From: Desulfitobacterium chlororespirans DSM 11544 | GTDB lineage: Bacteria; Bacillota; Desulfitobacteriia; Desulfitobacteriales; Desulfitobacteriaceae | Assembly: GCF_900143285.1 (NCBI RefSeq) | Contig: NZ_FRDN01000017.1 | Span: forward strand, 1 to 64,000 | DNA: 64,000 nt | Direction of reading: 5' to 3' | Part shown: one piece after another, positions 32,394 to 40,178 of the stretch | Position numbering within the stretch: the first letter of the stretch is position 1 | How the letters are laid out: each line of letters begins with the position of its first letter | Notes under the pieces: generated by a model | Seen by the model: the letters and a program-made list of their open reading frames with translations, nothing else | Told to the model about the DNA's origin: nothing | Databases searched by the model: none | Translations under genes and position numbers: made by a program

Positions 32394-32455
32394 CATATTA
32401 AGTAATATTCGTGCTCTTGATAATTTGAGTGAAAATGAGGACGGGGGGATTCTAA

Positions 32456-34390
32456 TTGGAATATAGAGAAATACTGGATAAGTGGGCAAAGTACACAAAC
32501 TATGATCCTAATCAGAGCACTTTCAATCTTGCGAATTACAGCTATGAGCTTCATAAAGTAAATGAGCGAATTAAGAGCATTATCCAACTTTATGATAGAA
32601 CAGGCGCATTAGCCGTAATCCAAGCAAAAATTATGTTTAAATTTATATTAAAAAAGACTTCTTTTAATATGCTTAGATATATGCAAAATCCAGGTGCACT
32701 TGATGAAGATAAAGAGATGTGGGGCATGTTTCATTCTTTGGAAGTGAGCGCCGCAGAGAATACGTATATTGAAGCAATTAATAAGTTGTCGGATGAAGTG
32801 ATAGGCAAAACGTTGATTGGTGAAAGAAACGACGAACAGGTATTAGATGAATTATTTGAAGCAACTGATGTCGTTATGAAATCGCTCGAAGGGTGTAATA
32901 AAGATTTATTTATAAAGGGCGGTAGGGTTCTTCCAATAATGAAAATATCAACGCACATTCATCTTTTTGAAACTTTGGCGCAATGCTTAACGGCATTTGA
33001 AGTTGCTGAAGATGGTCTATATTTAGTCTACATAAATTGTGGCGGTACAGCTGATGGATATTTCGGTTTCCTATTAAAAAACAACAGCAATCTACTATTT
33101 ATCAATGAAAGAATAAACGAGGCATACTCCGGCCAACACCAGAATACCCGGAATAACAGGTGGGCAGAAAACAAAAAGTATGAACTTTTCCCATATGACT
33201 TTATTTTTAACTACACAGAGCATGACTACAAAGGGTATGCGACTAAACATCTGATCAATGAAGATAAGCTTGCTTTCTTTGAATTAGGCCCCAAAGCATA
33301 CCTCCCCATAATTATTGCTATGATTATGTTATCCAAACAATATATTGGGGAAACGCTAGATCTGCCTATTAAGTATGTCGATATCTTGTTACCATCAAAT
33401 ATTAATAAAATTCCGGCCGGTACAGAGAACGCTTTAATACTACCGGAAAATAGTGCTCTAATTGCATCGCATAAAGCAATCGATTTATCTTTTGATCTGA
33501 AGAAAATCATGTCTGGTGAATATGCTGAAGAATTTCATCACAACTCCAATAAGGATTACAGAGAAACGGGACATTTTACAAATAGAAATCAGTTGCTTGT
33601 TGATCTTTGGGGGCAGGGTTTTTCGTACGATCCTGCGACACTTTACGAAACAAACTCAGTATTGAGGCTTACTAATAGTGCCTCAGATTCAGAAAAGATT
33701 CCTCCAGAGTTCATAGGCACAAGAGATCGAATACGGCTGCAGGGGTATTATCAAATCCGGAAACAACTTGCGGACTACATTCGCGACAGGATACATGATG
33801 CTTGGGTAGCTTATGGTAAAACCCCGGCTGTAATAGACTGGTATATCTCCAACATAAAGAATAACTTTGAGAAAATTGAAATGCTTGTAGCCGCTGAGTA
33901 TCTACGTATTAAAGAAGGAGGTGAAGCGCTAGGGCAAAGTTGGCGTTGGGGTGATAGTCAAAAAATAGATATTTACTATGTAGAACAAAAATATCCTGCC
34001 GTTTATAGATCAATCATACTAAATAAAGAAAAAAAGAATGGCCGTTATTATAGTAATGAATATTTATGTAATCATACGGGAGCTATAAGTAATATATTCT
34101 TTACTTTTGCACCCAAGGATTGGACTCAACTGGAATTGTTATGTGGCTGTGAAGTGCCTAAAGTAGTCAAAGGATGGCTTGAACGTGGGCATAGGGGGGA
34201 TGGAAATTCGATTCTTGATGCAACAGATTTAGTAACGGAAGTTGGGACGCCTTTTGAAGAGCGCGAATCCGAAAAATATGAATCTCTTTATGGCGATTCA
34301 AATGTGTATTTTAACTTTGCATTCTCCATTGGCTATTCAAAGCGGGGCCTCAATCAAATTTTGAAAAAATATGGAGTGAGCAAGCGTTAG
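32456..34390 (+). CDS. Large protein of unknown function with its own promoter
   Basis: 644 aa from TTG 32456 behind GGGGGGA. No recognisable motif: helical N-terminal third, a middle with FNYTEHDYKGYATKHL and LDLPIKYVDILLPSNIN, and a C-terminal part with WDW-type aromatic segments (FFTFAPKDWTQLELLCGCEV). No signal peptide or membrane segment. Base composition is more AT-rich than its neighbours, and it has a separate promoter, so it may be a cargo (moron-type) gene, for example for phage defence or host interaction. That is a guess. Confidence 0.6.
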   Translation: MEYREILDKWAKYTNYDPNQSTFNLANYSYELHKVNERIKSIIQLYDRTGALAVIQAKIMFKFILKKTSFNMLRYMQNPGALDEDKEMWGMFHSLEVSAAENTYIEAINKLSDEVIGKTLIGERNDEQVLDELFEATDVVMKSLEGCNKDLFIKGGRVLPIMKISTHIHLFETLAQCLTAFEVAEDGLYLVYINCGGTADGYFGFLLKNNSNLLFINERINEAYSGQHQNTRNNRWAENKKYELFPYDFIFNYTEHDYKGYATKHLINEDKLAFFELGPKAYLPIIIAMIMLSKQYIGETLDLPIKYVDILLPSNINKIPAGTENALILPENSALIASHKAIDLSFDLKKIMSGEYAEEFHHNSNKDYRETGHFTNRNQLLVDLWGQGFSYDPATLYETNSVLRLTNSASDSEKIPPEFIGTRDRIRLQGYYQIRKQLADYIRDRIHDAWVAYGKTPAVIDWYISNIKNNFEKIEMLVAAEYLRIKEGGEALGQSWRWGDSQKIDIYYVEQKYPAVYRSIILNKEKKNGRYYSNEYLCNHTGAISNIFFTFAPKDWTQLELLCGCEVPKVVKGWLERGHRGDGNSILDATDLVTEVGTPFEERESEKYESLYGDSNVYFNFAFSIGYSKRGLNQILKKYGVSKR

Positions 34391-34403
34391 GGAGGGAAAA
34401 CAC

Positions 34404-34589
34404 TTGGCCATATATACAGTTATTGAATGTGATAGTTGCTCTAACACGCTGGATTCGGTCGGTGCAACTCCAAAATATCTTATGATAAAAAAAGCAAGAG
34501 AAAAAGGATGGTCTGTAGGAAAGCAGATAAGGTGCTCTGACTGCAAGAAACATAAAAAGGAGGATGGTAAGGATGCCCAAGAGAAATAA
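34404..34589 (+). CDS. Small zinc-ribbon protein
   Basis: 61 aa from TTG 34404 behind GGAGGG. IECDSCSNTLD and RCSDCKKH provide the two CxxC pairs. Function unknown. Confidence 0.5.
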   Translation: MAIYTVIECDSCSNTLDSVGATPKYLMIKKAREKGWSVGKQIRCSDCKKHKKEDGKDAQEK

Positions 34590-34680
34590 ATATCCGTCCT
34601 ACACCCAGCTAACGCTTCCATTGCTAGATTTATTTGAGTCACAGCCCAGGCCGCCGAGTCAATGGGAAGACGATGGATAG
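34573..34680 (+). CDS. Very small protein, unknown
   Basis: 35 aa from ATG 34573, overlapping the previous gene by 17 nt, behind AAAAGGAGGATGG. TQLTLPLLDLFESQPRPPSQ and an acidic C-terminus. Real by ribosome site and overlap; function unknown. Confidence 0.4.
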   Translation: MPKRNKYPSYTQLTLPLLDLFESQPRPPSQWEDDG

Positions 34681-34843
34681 CGGGGGAAAAGCCTCTTAAA
34701 TATCTTTTGACAGGATCATGGCGTTTTCCTGAAACAATTATTGTTAAAAATATAGAAAGAGCCGCCTTTATATAGTACATTAATGGAAGGATGTCTCTCC
34801 CCATAGAGTTAGAATAATCAAAAACTAAAAGGCGGTCTTACCG

Positions 34844-35407
34844 ATGGAATTCGTACAACCAATCCGAGATAAAAAGCAGATCGAAGGTATGAAAAAAGTC
34901 CTAAAGGCCACAAACATGCGGGACTACGTTTTGTTCGTCCTTGGTATCAATACCGGACTCCGGATCAGCGACCTTCTTCGCTTAAAACAAACGGACGTTA
35001 AAGATGATAAAGGGAAAATTAAAAGCAGGATCGAGATCCGAGAAAAGAAAACTGGGAAGAATCAAAACTTCCCGATCAATGATACGGTAGCCAAAGCGCT
35101 CAAGGAGTATCTACCCTCCGGACCGCCGGAAGACACACCGCTATTCCCCAGCCGAAAAGGGAGTGGGCCTATTACACGACAGCAGGCCCATCACATCTTG
35201 AATGAGGCAGCTCAGCAAGTGGGAATAAAAGAACGCATAGGAACTCATACTTTGCGAAAAACTTTCGGATATCATGCCAGAATGGCGGGATATCCCATAG
35301 AGACCTTGCAAAAGATCTTTAACCATTCTTCACAGAAGATAACCTTAGTTTATTTGGGAATTACGCAAGATGATACGGATGAGGTATATATGAAGTTGAA
35401 TCTTTAA
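34844..35407 (+). CDS. Minimal tyrosine recombinase (catalytic domain only)
   Basis: 187 aa. The full catalytic set is present: Arg40 (NTGLRISDLL), Lys69 (EKKTGKN), His135 and Arg138 (THTLRKT), His161 (FNHSSQ) and Tyr170 (TLVYLG). The N-terminal core-binding domain of XerC/D or phage integrases is missing. Such short XerD-like proteins are common in Firmicute elements and may resolve multimers rather than integrate. An inverted repeat built on GCCGCCTTT/AAAGGCGG (about 34757-34839) precedes it and could be a binding site. Confidence 0.82.
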   Translation: MEFVQPIRDKKQIEGMKKVLKATNMRDYVLFVLGINTGLRISDLLRLKQTDVKDDKGKIKSRIEIREKKTGKNQNFPINDTVAKALKEYLPSGPPEDTPLFPSRKGSGPITRQQAHHILNEAAQQVGIKERIGTHTLRKTFGYHARMAGYPIETLQKIFNHSSQKITLVYLGITQDDTDEVYMKLNL

Positions 35408-35514
35408 ATTTTGAATTAGCTGATTGATGCCTTTCGCTTTTTAATGTTTCAGTAATATACTTGATTGCTTTTAAATATTTGGATGAAATCTAGAGTAGAA
35501 GGGATGGGTTACTG

Positions 35515-35619
35515 ATGAAAATTTTGCTCATTATAACTTTATTTGTTTTTCTATCTTGGATAATTGTAAGTGTCATTTTTGATGGATTAATAGAAAATTT
35601 CTATAATTCATATAAGTAA
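35515..35619 (+). CDS. Possible 34-residue single-span membrane peptide
   Basis: ATG 35515 behind GAAGGGATGG; LLIITLFVFLSWIIVSVIF spans the membrane, followed by a short polar tail. Such peptides can be holin-like or type I toxin-like, but there is no antisense partner evident. Confidence 0.35.
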   Translation: MKILLIITLFVFLSWIIVSVIFDGLIENFYNSYK

Positions 35620-35740
35620 GGCGTGAACGATAATTAACCCAAGCAGGAGAAATGTCGGCTGAAAATCACAACCTCAGGCAAGAAATCATATCTCATGACC
35701 GCTCCTTCCCAAAAGCGAACATAGATGCTATAATGAAATT

Positions 35741-35981
35741 AATTATAGTATTTCGTCGCTTGGACCACCCTGCATAAGCATTGTGGAGGAAGCTGTATCT
35801 GAAAGAGAATGGATGGACGGCTCCAATCTCAAAGCTCTTGAACCACCTTGACTTTATCGTATAAAAAGAAGTTATTGTGGAGGAAGAGATAGTCAAGTAG
35901 ATATTCCTATGGTGGAGTATCATTAAAAGAGAATATTCAAAGGGACACGTATTGCCAAAAATGGTATGCGTGTCCTTTTTT
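35741..35981 (+). ncRNA. Repeated structured leader RNA, copy 4
   Basis: Extended -10 TGCTATAAT (35726-35734). It has the CTATAAT/ATTATAG repeat, hairpin I (GGACCACCCTG and GTGGAGGAAG), hairpin II (GAACCACCTTG and GTGGAGGAAG, with inner stem GACTT/AAGTT, a compensated variant) and terminator GGGACACGTAT/ATGCGTGTCC with T6 (35942-35981). Unlike the other three there is no second terminator. The next ribosome site starts 20 nt later. Confidence 0.75.
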
Positions 35982-36016
35982 GTTTATAGAAACAAATTAA
36001 AAAGGGAGGTAATCTG

Positions 36017-36496
36017 GTGTGTGACTTAGGAATTGAGGGTCGATGCCAAAACCCTGTAGAGTGTGAAAAAAGGAGATTGATCTTTAAGGCCCAAAACGAA
36101 AAGATGTTAGAACTATTTGGCCATACAGAATTCGAGCTATTCAAACGGGCATTTAAAGAAAAAGGATTCGATTCCTTAAAAAAGGACCCTAAACGAACTC
36201 ATTCTGCTGACAGGGCCTATGAGCGTGCTATTTCCGAAGCGGAAATACGGTCAGTATTTAAAAATGGTGACATTGTAGAGTATTACCAAGGCAACGGCAT
36301 CAAAAAGATGCTGCTTTGGGGATTTCACTATTTGGGGAGAAAGAAATACCGACCTATTCATGTTGTATTGAAAAAGGAGATGACAGAATCCATGTGGGAG
36401 ATTGCAACAGTCTATGATCCTCGTTCTCAGCCGTGGCTGTGGAATAAAGAAATATATTCGGAAAGGATATGTTTCTGCAAAAAAAGATTTTTGTAG
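36017..36496 (+). CDS. DUF4258-like protein, candidate toxin
   Basis: 159 aa from GTG 36017 behind AAAGGGAGG. The C-terminal ~85 residues match the DUF4258 pattern: RAYERAISEAEIRSVFKNGD, IVEYYQ, LLWGF, PIHVV, then IATVYDPRSQPWLW. DUF4258 proteins have a RelE-like look and are often paired with YgiT-type zinc antitoxins; the next gene fits that. The N-terminal 60 residues with CDLGIEGRCQNPVEC are an extra zinc-type module. The gene heads operon four. Confidence 0.6.
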   Translation: MCDLGIEGRCQNPVECEKRRLIFKAQNEKMLELFGHTEFELFKRAFKEKGFDSLKKDPKRTHSADRAYERAISEAEIRSVFKNGDIVEYYQGNGIKKMLLWGFHYLGRKKYRPIHVVLKKEMTESMWEIATVYDPRSQPWLWNKEIYSERICFCKKRFL

Positions 36497-36539
36497 CTAC
36501 AAATTGTGGCTACAAAAATCTTCTGATACGGCGTATAAT
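36486..36539 (+). promoter_or_regulatory. 12-bp inverted repeat and promoter ahead of the antitoxin-like gene
   Basis: GATTTTTGTAGC pairs with GCTACAAAAATC (36486-36520, 11-nt loop), overlapping the end of the toxin-like gene. A TATAAT box lies at 36534-36539. This can be an operator for an autoregulated antitoxin promoter. Confidence 0.5.
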
Positions 36540-36574
36540 ATAGTCATAAGAAAAAACCGAAAGGGGAATGTATT

Positions 36575-37108
36575 ATGGCTATAACAAGAGAACAGACCGT
36601 GCGAGTACGAATGACGAAAGGAGAGGCATTTATGTTGAAAGTAAAAGCTACAAGAGAAGGACGGAGTTCATCAGAAGTCATCAGGCAAGCAATCTTGGAA
36701 TATGAGCCGAGACAGCCGGAGCCATCACTTTGTCTAAATTGTTTAGAGGGACCTGAAGAAGAATTTTGGGATAATTATTTTGCTGAAGCCGAAGCCGAAG
36801 AAAAAGGAGCTTCTGCCATAAACATAAAAGAAAATGCAGAAAGGCGAGTACAAATGGAACCTATTTGGTACTCTGAAACTAGAAACATATCCGTTGCCGC
36901 TAACACGCCAGAGGGATACGAAGAACATAAAGTTACCTATACTGGTATCCCAGCAGAAAGATGCCCAGTATGCGGGACAGTGAGAACTAATTACGGCCTT
37001 ATGCTTGATATTGAAGAAGCTGAGGTAAGATTGGTTAACCACTTTATAAGATTAAATAAAGGCTGGCCGGAGGAAATCAGTTTAGAAGAGCTGAGCCGGT
37101 TAATGTAA
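36575..37108 (+). CDS. RHH regulator fused to a YgiT-type zinc finger, candidate antitoxin
   Basis: 177 aa. The N-terminal ~45 residues (TVRVRMTKGEAFMLKVKATR, GRSSSEVIRQAILEY) are a ribbon-helix-helix DNA-binding domain. Cysteines of CLNCLEG near residue 52 and RCPVCGTV near residue 128 (in YTGIPAERCPVCG) give a split zinc site like that of YgiT/MqsA. Gene order toxin then antitoxin, as in mqsRA, with its own promoter. The fusion of RHH with a YgiT-like zinc finger is unusual; the pairing is inferred. Confidence 0.6.
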   Translation: MAITREQTVRVRMTKGEAFMLKVKATREGRSSSEVIRQAILEYEPRQPEPSLCLNCLEGPEEEFWDNYFAEAEAEEKGASAINIKENAERRVQMEPIWYSETRNISVAANTPEGYEEHKVTYTGIPAERCPVCGTVRTNYGLMLDIEEAEVRLVNHFIRLNKGWPEEISLEELSRLM

Positions 37109-37130
37109 TCCTTATTTTTTAGTAAGGACA

Positions 37131-37166
37131 AAAAAGACGAGCTGCATATGCGCCCGTCTTTTTTTG
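37131..37166 (+). terminator. Strong terminator inside the fourth leader operon
   Basis: AAAAAGACG/CGTCTTTTTTT. The next gene begins ~35 nt later without a visible promoter, so read-through or antitermination is needed. Confidence 0.8.
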
Positions 37167-37199
37167 TTATCCAAAACTCAAAAGGAAGGGGGAAAGCCA

Positions 37200-37316
37200 T
37201 TGGATACCATCAAGGAAGAAGCCCAAAAGATGAAATGCCCGGATTGCCAGAATCGCCTTATCCCTAGTGGGGGGTGTGCGTTCTGCCCAGCGTGTGGCTG
37301 GAGTCCGTGCAGGTAA
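37200..37316 (+). CDS. 38-residue zinc-ribbon protein
   Basis: TTG 37200 behind GGAAGGGGG. KCPDCQNRLIPSGGCAFCPAC followed by GWSPCR is the zinc-ribbon pattern found at the C-terminus of B12-dependent ribonucleotide reductase and in free-standing phage ribbons. Confidence 0.5.
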   Translation: MDTIKEEAQKMKCPDCQNRLIPSGGCAFCPACGWSPCR

Positions 37317-37355
37317 GTTCCAATCTGTGAGATTAAAAAAAGGGAGGATTTTTTT

Positions 37356-38261
37356 ATGGTTTTAGAAAATATGGTTGCAACTACTAATGAGGCTGAAGAT
37401 AATGGGCACCTTGGGAACCTCTTTTGGTTTTCTATTGGAGATGACACCTACAACCGAAACTTGCTTGAACAGACGCTCATTCAAGTGGGCTTGTCATTAA
37501 GCCACATGCCTCACCAGATCAGACTCGTAGATGCGTTTCGGCGCGCCACGAAAGAAATTGAGTGCTCGTTGAATCCAAGCAATGGCGTGTCAGAAAACTT
37601 TATCGTTCGCGATGTATATTCTGATACGAGCACGGTTATCCGTCATATTGTCAAGGAAACCGTAGATTCCAAAGGGAAAAGACTTTCCTATAATGAGGAC
37701 GAAGCCGTACTGACCTTGGACAAAAAAACGGAAGTCATAAACTTCAAGGGCGATGAGACGGGCTATGCAGCAACCCTTTTTGATGAGGCAAAGAGATACT
37801 TTGCTATTTTCAAAGAAAATCACAACGGCCAAGCGGTAAGAGGGATGGTGCAAAACATTCTTAAAACGCTATCTCCTACACCGGTACGGCCCAGCGGCGG
37901 CGTTTACTTTGTCCCGGCTGCCCATGATGAGGATTTAGGAAGGTTAGTAGCATTCTGCTCAGCTTTCCCGAAAGGAGAAGGCTTTAAAATACCGGTCATT
38001 AAGAGTGTTGAGTCTATTGAGATGATAGAGAAAAAAATATCGGATCACTTGGATGGAGTGATAAACCAATGCCGTTTTGCAGCTGGAGAGAGTACTCTTA
38101 CCAAAGGGAAGCTGGCCGAGATAATCAACGATACAAAAACTGTAGTGTCCGGCTATCGGGATTATGAAACGATAATTTCTATGCAAAAGAGAGAATTGGA
38201 TTCAAAAGTTCAGCTCATACGCGACATGATGGGTATGTTGTTGGATAAGGGGGTGGCGTGA
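37356..38261 (+). CDS. DUF6744-like protein
   Basis: 301 aa from ATG 37356 behind AAGGGAGGA. LFWFSIGDDTYNRNLLEQTL, VDAFRRATKEIE and RPSGGVYFVPAAHDEDLGRL are segments I associate with DUF6744, a family found next to MoxR/VWA genes on phages and plasmids. A helical C-terminal half follows. The function is unknown. The MoxR/VWA pair follows ~2 kb downstream, separated by the IsrB insertion. Confidence 0.55.
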   Translation: MVLENMVATTNEAEDNGHLGNLFWFSIGDDTYNRNLLEQTLIQVGLSLSHMPHQIRLVDAFRRATKEIECSLNPSNGVSENFIVRDVYSDTSTVIRHIVKETVDSKGKRLSYNEDEAVLTLDKKTEVINFKGDETGYAATLFDEAKRYFAIFKENHNGQAVRGMVQNILKTLSPTPVRPSGGVYFVPAAHDEDLGRLVAFCSAFPKGEGFKIPVIKSVESIEMIEKKISDHLDGVINQCRFAAGESTLTKGKLAEIINDTKTVVSGYRDYETIISMQKRELDSKVQLIRDMMGMLLDKGVA

Positions 38262-38494
38262 TGGATAACAACTTTAAGATTTGTCCCAACTCCCCTAACC
38301 ACATTGTTGTAGGCGGTTTTCCTGAGTTTGTTTGCACAGAGTGTGCAACAGAATGGGTCTTAACAAACCGTCTCGGGAAGTTGAGTATCCTGTACACGCA
38401 GTTTAATAAAGAAGGAAACGTAGTAAAAAGATGGAGAGTACCAATAGTCTCAGTTAATGACAAAAAAATGAAAAGACGGAGGCTCACGGCCTGA
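38261..38494 (+). CDS. Small zinc-type protein
   Basis: 77 aa from ATG 38261, overlapping the previous stop. ICPNSPNH and FVCTECATEW supply cysteines; basic C-terminus. The IsrB element begins ~35 nt after its stop. Confidence 0.5.
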   Translation: MDNNFKICPNSPNHIVVGGFPEFVCTECATEWVLTNRLGKLSILYTQFNKEGNVVKRWRVPIVSVNDKKMKRRRLTA

Positions 38495-38529
38495 ACCCGT
38501 TCTTTATGCATCGCGAAAGAAAGGGTCAA

Positions 38530-38760
38530 TAACCCCCGCTTAAAGAAGCGGGGGCTTGCCCTGGCGGGGGCAAGGGAAACAAGTTGACTAGACTCAGCCC
38601 TGAGAGGGGCTACGCGAGTTGGGCTATAAGAACCTCCTGGGTGCCAGTCCCAGCCTGGGGAAATTCGGCAGAACCGCTAAATGCCATGATAGGTTTTAAC
38701 CTGTCTAAGCCCGGCTTGCTTTGTCGAGGGACACTCAACTCTGAAAAGGAGGCACGATTA
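38530..38760 (+). ncRNA. Omega RNA (HEARO-type) of the IsrB element
   Basis: A GC-rich structured stretch directly before the isrB start. It begins with hairpin CCCCCGCTT/AAGCGGGGG (loop AAAG), then GCTTGCCCTGGCGGGG, and contains further stems (CAGCCCTGAGAGGGGCT, CCAGTCCCAGCCTGGG). IscB/IsrB proteins use such RNAs, known earlier as HEARO, with the guide supplied by the sequence just 5' of the scaffold. The guide would be the DNA ending at TCAA near 38529. Confidence 0.75.
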
Positions 38761-38762
38761 CC

Positions 38763-39785
38763 GTGCATAACAAAGTACCAGTCGTCCATCAAGACGGCAC
38801 TCCACTGATGCCATGCTCACCGGTCAAAGCCCGGAAGCTATTGCAAAAAGGTGGGGCTGTTAAGAAGTGGACGGAAGCAGGAATCTTCTACATCCAGCTC
38901 ACTACGTCAACCAGTAAACATACGCAACCTCTGGTATTGGGATATGACCCCGGAGCCAAATACGATGGATTTTGCATAGCCAGTAAAAAGCAAATGCAAA
39001 CATCCGGCATGATCATCGTCGAAAACAGAATCAAGAAGAAGCTGGAACAGCGGCGTAATATGCGTCGAGCCAGACGGTTCCGCAAGACCAGACGGCGACC
39101 GGCGCGGTTTAACAACCGAAAGAACAGGGAGAACTGGCTGCCGCCCAGCATCAAAGCCAAGGTGGAAATGCGGATAGCGTTTCTCAAGCAACTCCTGGCC
39201 ATTTATCCAATCAGTCAAGTCGTTGTGGAAGATGTCAAAATCGACGGCAATAAGCTCAAAGGACAAAAGGGCCGTCAATACTGGACCTGGACTATGGTAG
39301 GTAAAACCAAGCTCTACCGATGGTTAGAGGCAAGAACAGAGTTGAGCTTATGTGAACCGGAGGATACCGCCAGGGTGCGAAAAGAATACGGGCTAACCAA
39401 GATAGGCGAAAAGAAAGCCCATGTTTTTGAATCCCAAGCCGTAGATGGATTTGCCTTATGCATTGCCACACTTGGTACTCAAGATAAAAGCGTAACCAGC
39501 TTCAGCGTTTGGAGAAGGCCAGAGAATCCACGAAGGCAATTGCACCGGCTAGAGCCGAAAAAAGGCGGTATCAGACCGCCTTATGGGGGCAGCGTTACAC
39601 TGGGATTTAAAAAGAATACGGTAGTGGAATACAAAGGTAAACTCTACCGTACAGGCGGGACAACGAAGGGGAGGCTCAGTCTGCACAGTTTTGACTACGA
39701 TAACAGGCGAATCACGCAGAATACCAAGCCGGAAGAGTGTCGTAAAGTGTTTGTGCAGAGCTGGTTTCACAAAAAAGTAGTTTAA
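38763..39785 (+). CDS. isrB: IsrB: RNA-guided RuvC nuclease of the IscB family without HNH domain
   Basis: 340 aa from GTG 38763. In order: PLMP domain (DGTPLMPCSPVKARKLLQKG), RuvC-I with Asp62 (LGYDPGAKYDGF), Arg-rich bridge helix (~residues 97-120), RuvC-II with Glu156 (VVVEDVK) and RuvC-III with His220 and Asp228 (FESQAVDGFA). Only ~64 residues separate RuvC-II and III, so the HNH domain of IscB is absent, which defines IsrB, a single-strand nickase in known cases. All three acidic residues are intact. The C-terminal ~100 residues are the target-adjacent-motif-interacting part by analogy. Confidence 0.85.
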   Translation: MHNKVPVVHQDGTPLMPCSPVKARKLLQKGGAVKKWTEAGIFYIQLTTSTSKHTQPLVLGYDPGAKYDGFCIASKKQMQTSGMIIVENRIKKKLEQRRNMRRARRFRKTRRRPARFNNRKNRENWLPPSIKAKVEMRIAFLKQLLAIYPISQVVVEDVKIDGNKLKGQKGRQYWTWTMVGKTKLYRWLEARTELSLCEPEDTARVRKEYGLTKIGEKKAHVFESQAVDGFALCIATLGTQDKSVTSFSVWRRPENPRRQLHRLEPKKGGIRPPYGGSVTLGFKKNTVVEYKGKLYRTGGTTKGRLSLHSFDYDNRRITQNTKPEECRKVFVQSWFHKKVV

Positions 39786-39803
39786 GAAAGAAAGGAAGTG
39801 AAG

Positions 39804-39846
39804 GCGCATTCCTCCCGCCGCCTAAGAGGCGGGGGTATCCTGCGCC
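39804..39846 (+). repeat. Right-end hairpin of the IsrB element
   Basis: GCGC, CCTCCCGCC, GCCTAAGAGGC, GGGGGTATCC and GCGC form nested pairing 20 nt after the isrB stop; subterminal hairpins are typical of IS200/IS605-type ends. Confidence 0.6.
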
Positions 39847-39861
39847 ACGTTTGATGAAAAC

Positions 39862-40116
39862 ATGAAAGCGTTAAAAAGAGTCTGCATCACTTACCACATG
39901 CAGACCATGATTAGCAAACCCAGCGATTCGATACGAGAGTATGACACAGCCGAAAGCTGTATTGTTATTCCGATGGTTGAAGAAATTGCTAATGACATCC
40001 TTCAAAAGCAGGCAAGCAGCTTACATGTACCAAGAATCCTACTGAATGAGCTTGCCAGCTATCAAGGATACGAAAATGGCATTTTCGTCATGGCGGAAGA
40101 AGTTAAATTAACCTGA
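39862..40116 (+). CDS. Small protein of unknown function, ribosome site probably removed by the insertion
   Basis: 84 aa from ATG 39862, only 16 nt after the IsrB right end, with no ribosome site. HMQTMISKPSDSIREYD and LHVPRILLNELASYQGYENG. The true 5' end may have been displaced. Function unknown; precedes the MoxR gene. Confidence 0.45.
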   Translation: MKALKRVCITYHMQTMISKPSDSIREYDTAESCIVIPMVEEIANDILQKQASSLHVPRILLNELASYQGYENGIFVMAEEVKLT

Positions 40117-40178
40117 GAAAAAAGAAGGAAACTGTTTAGTTAAGTATTTTGGGAAACAAAAAAGGGAGGATTTTTATA

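Larger units (their letters stand above)
38530..39846 (+). mobile_element. IsrB element (IscB-type, no TnpA)
   Basis: Consists of the left-end/omega-RNA region, isrB and a right-end hairpin. No Y1 transposase is present, so movement would need a TnpA in trans. It lies between two operon genes of the element (38261 and 39862), the second of which has lost its ribosome site. Confidence 0.7.
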
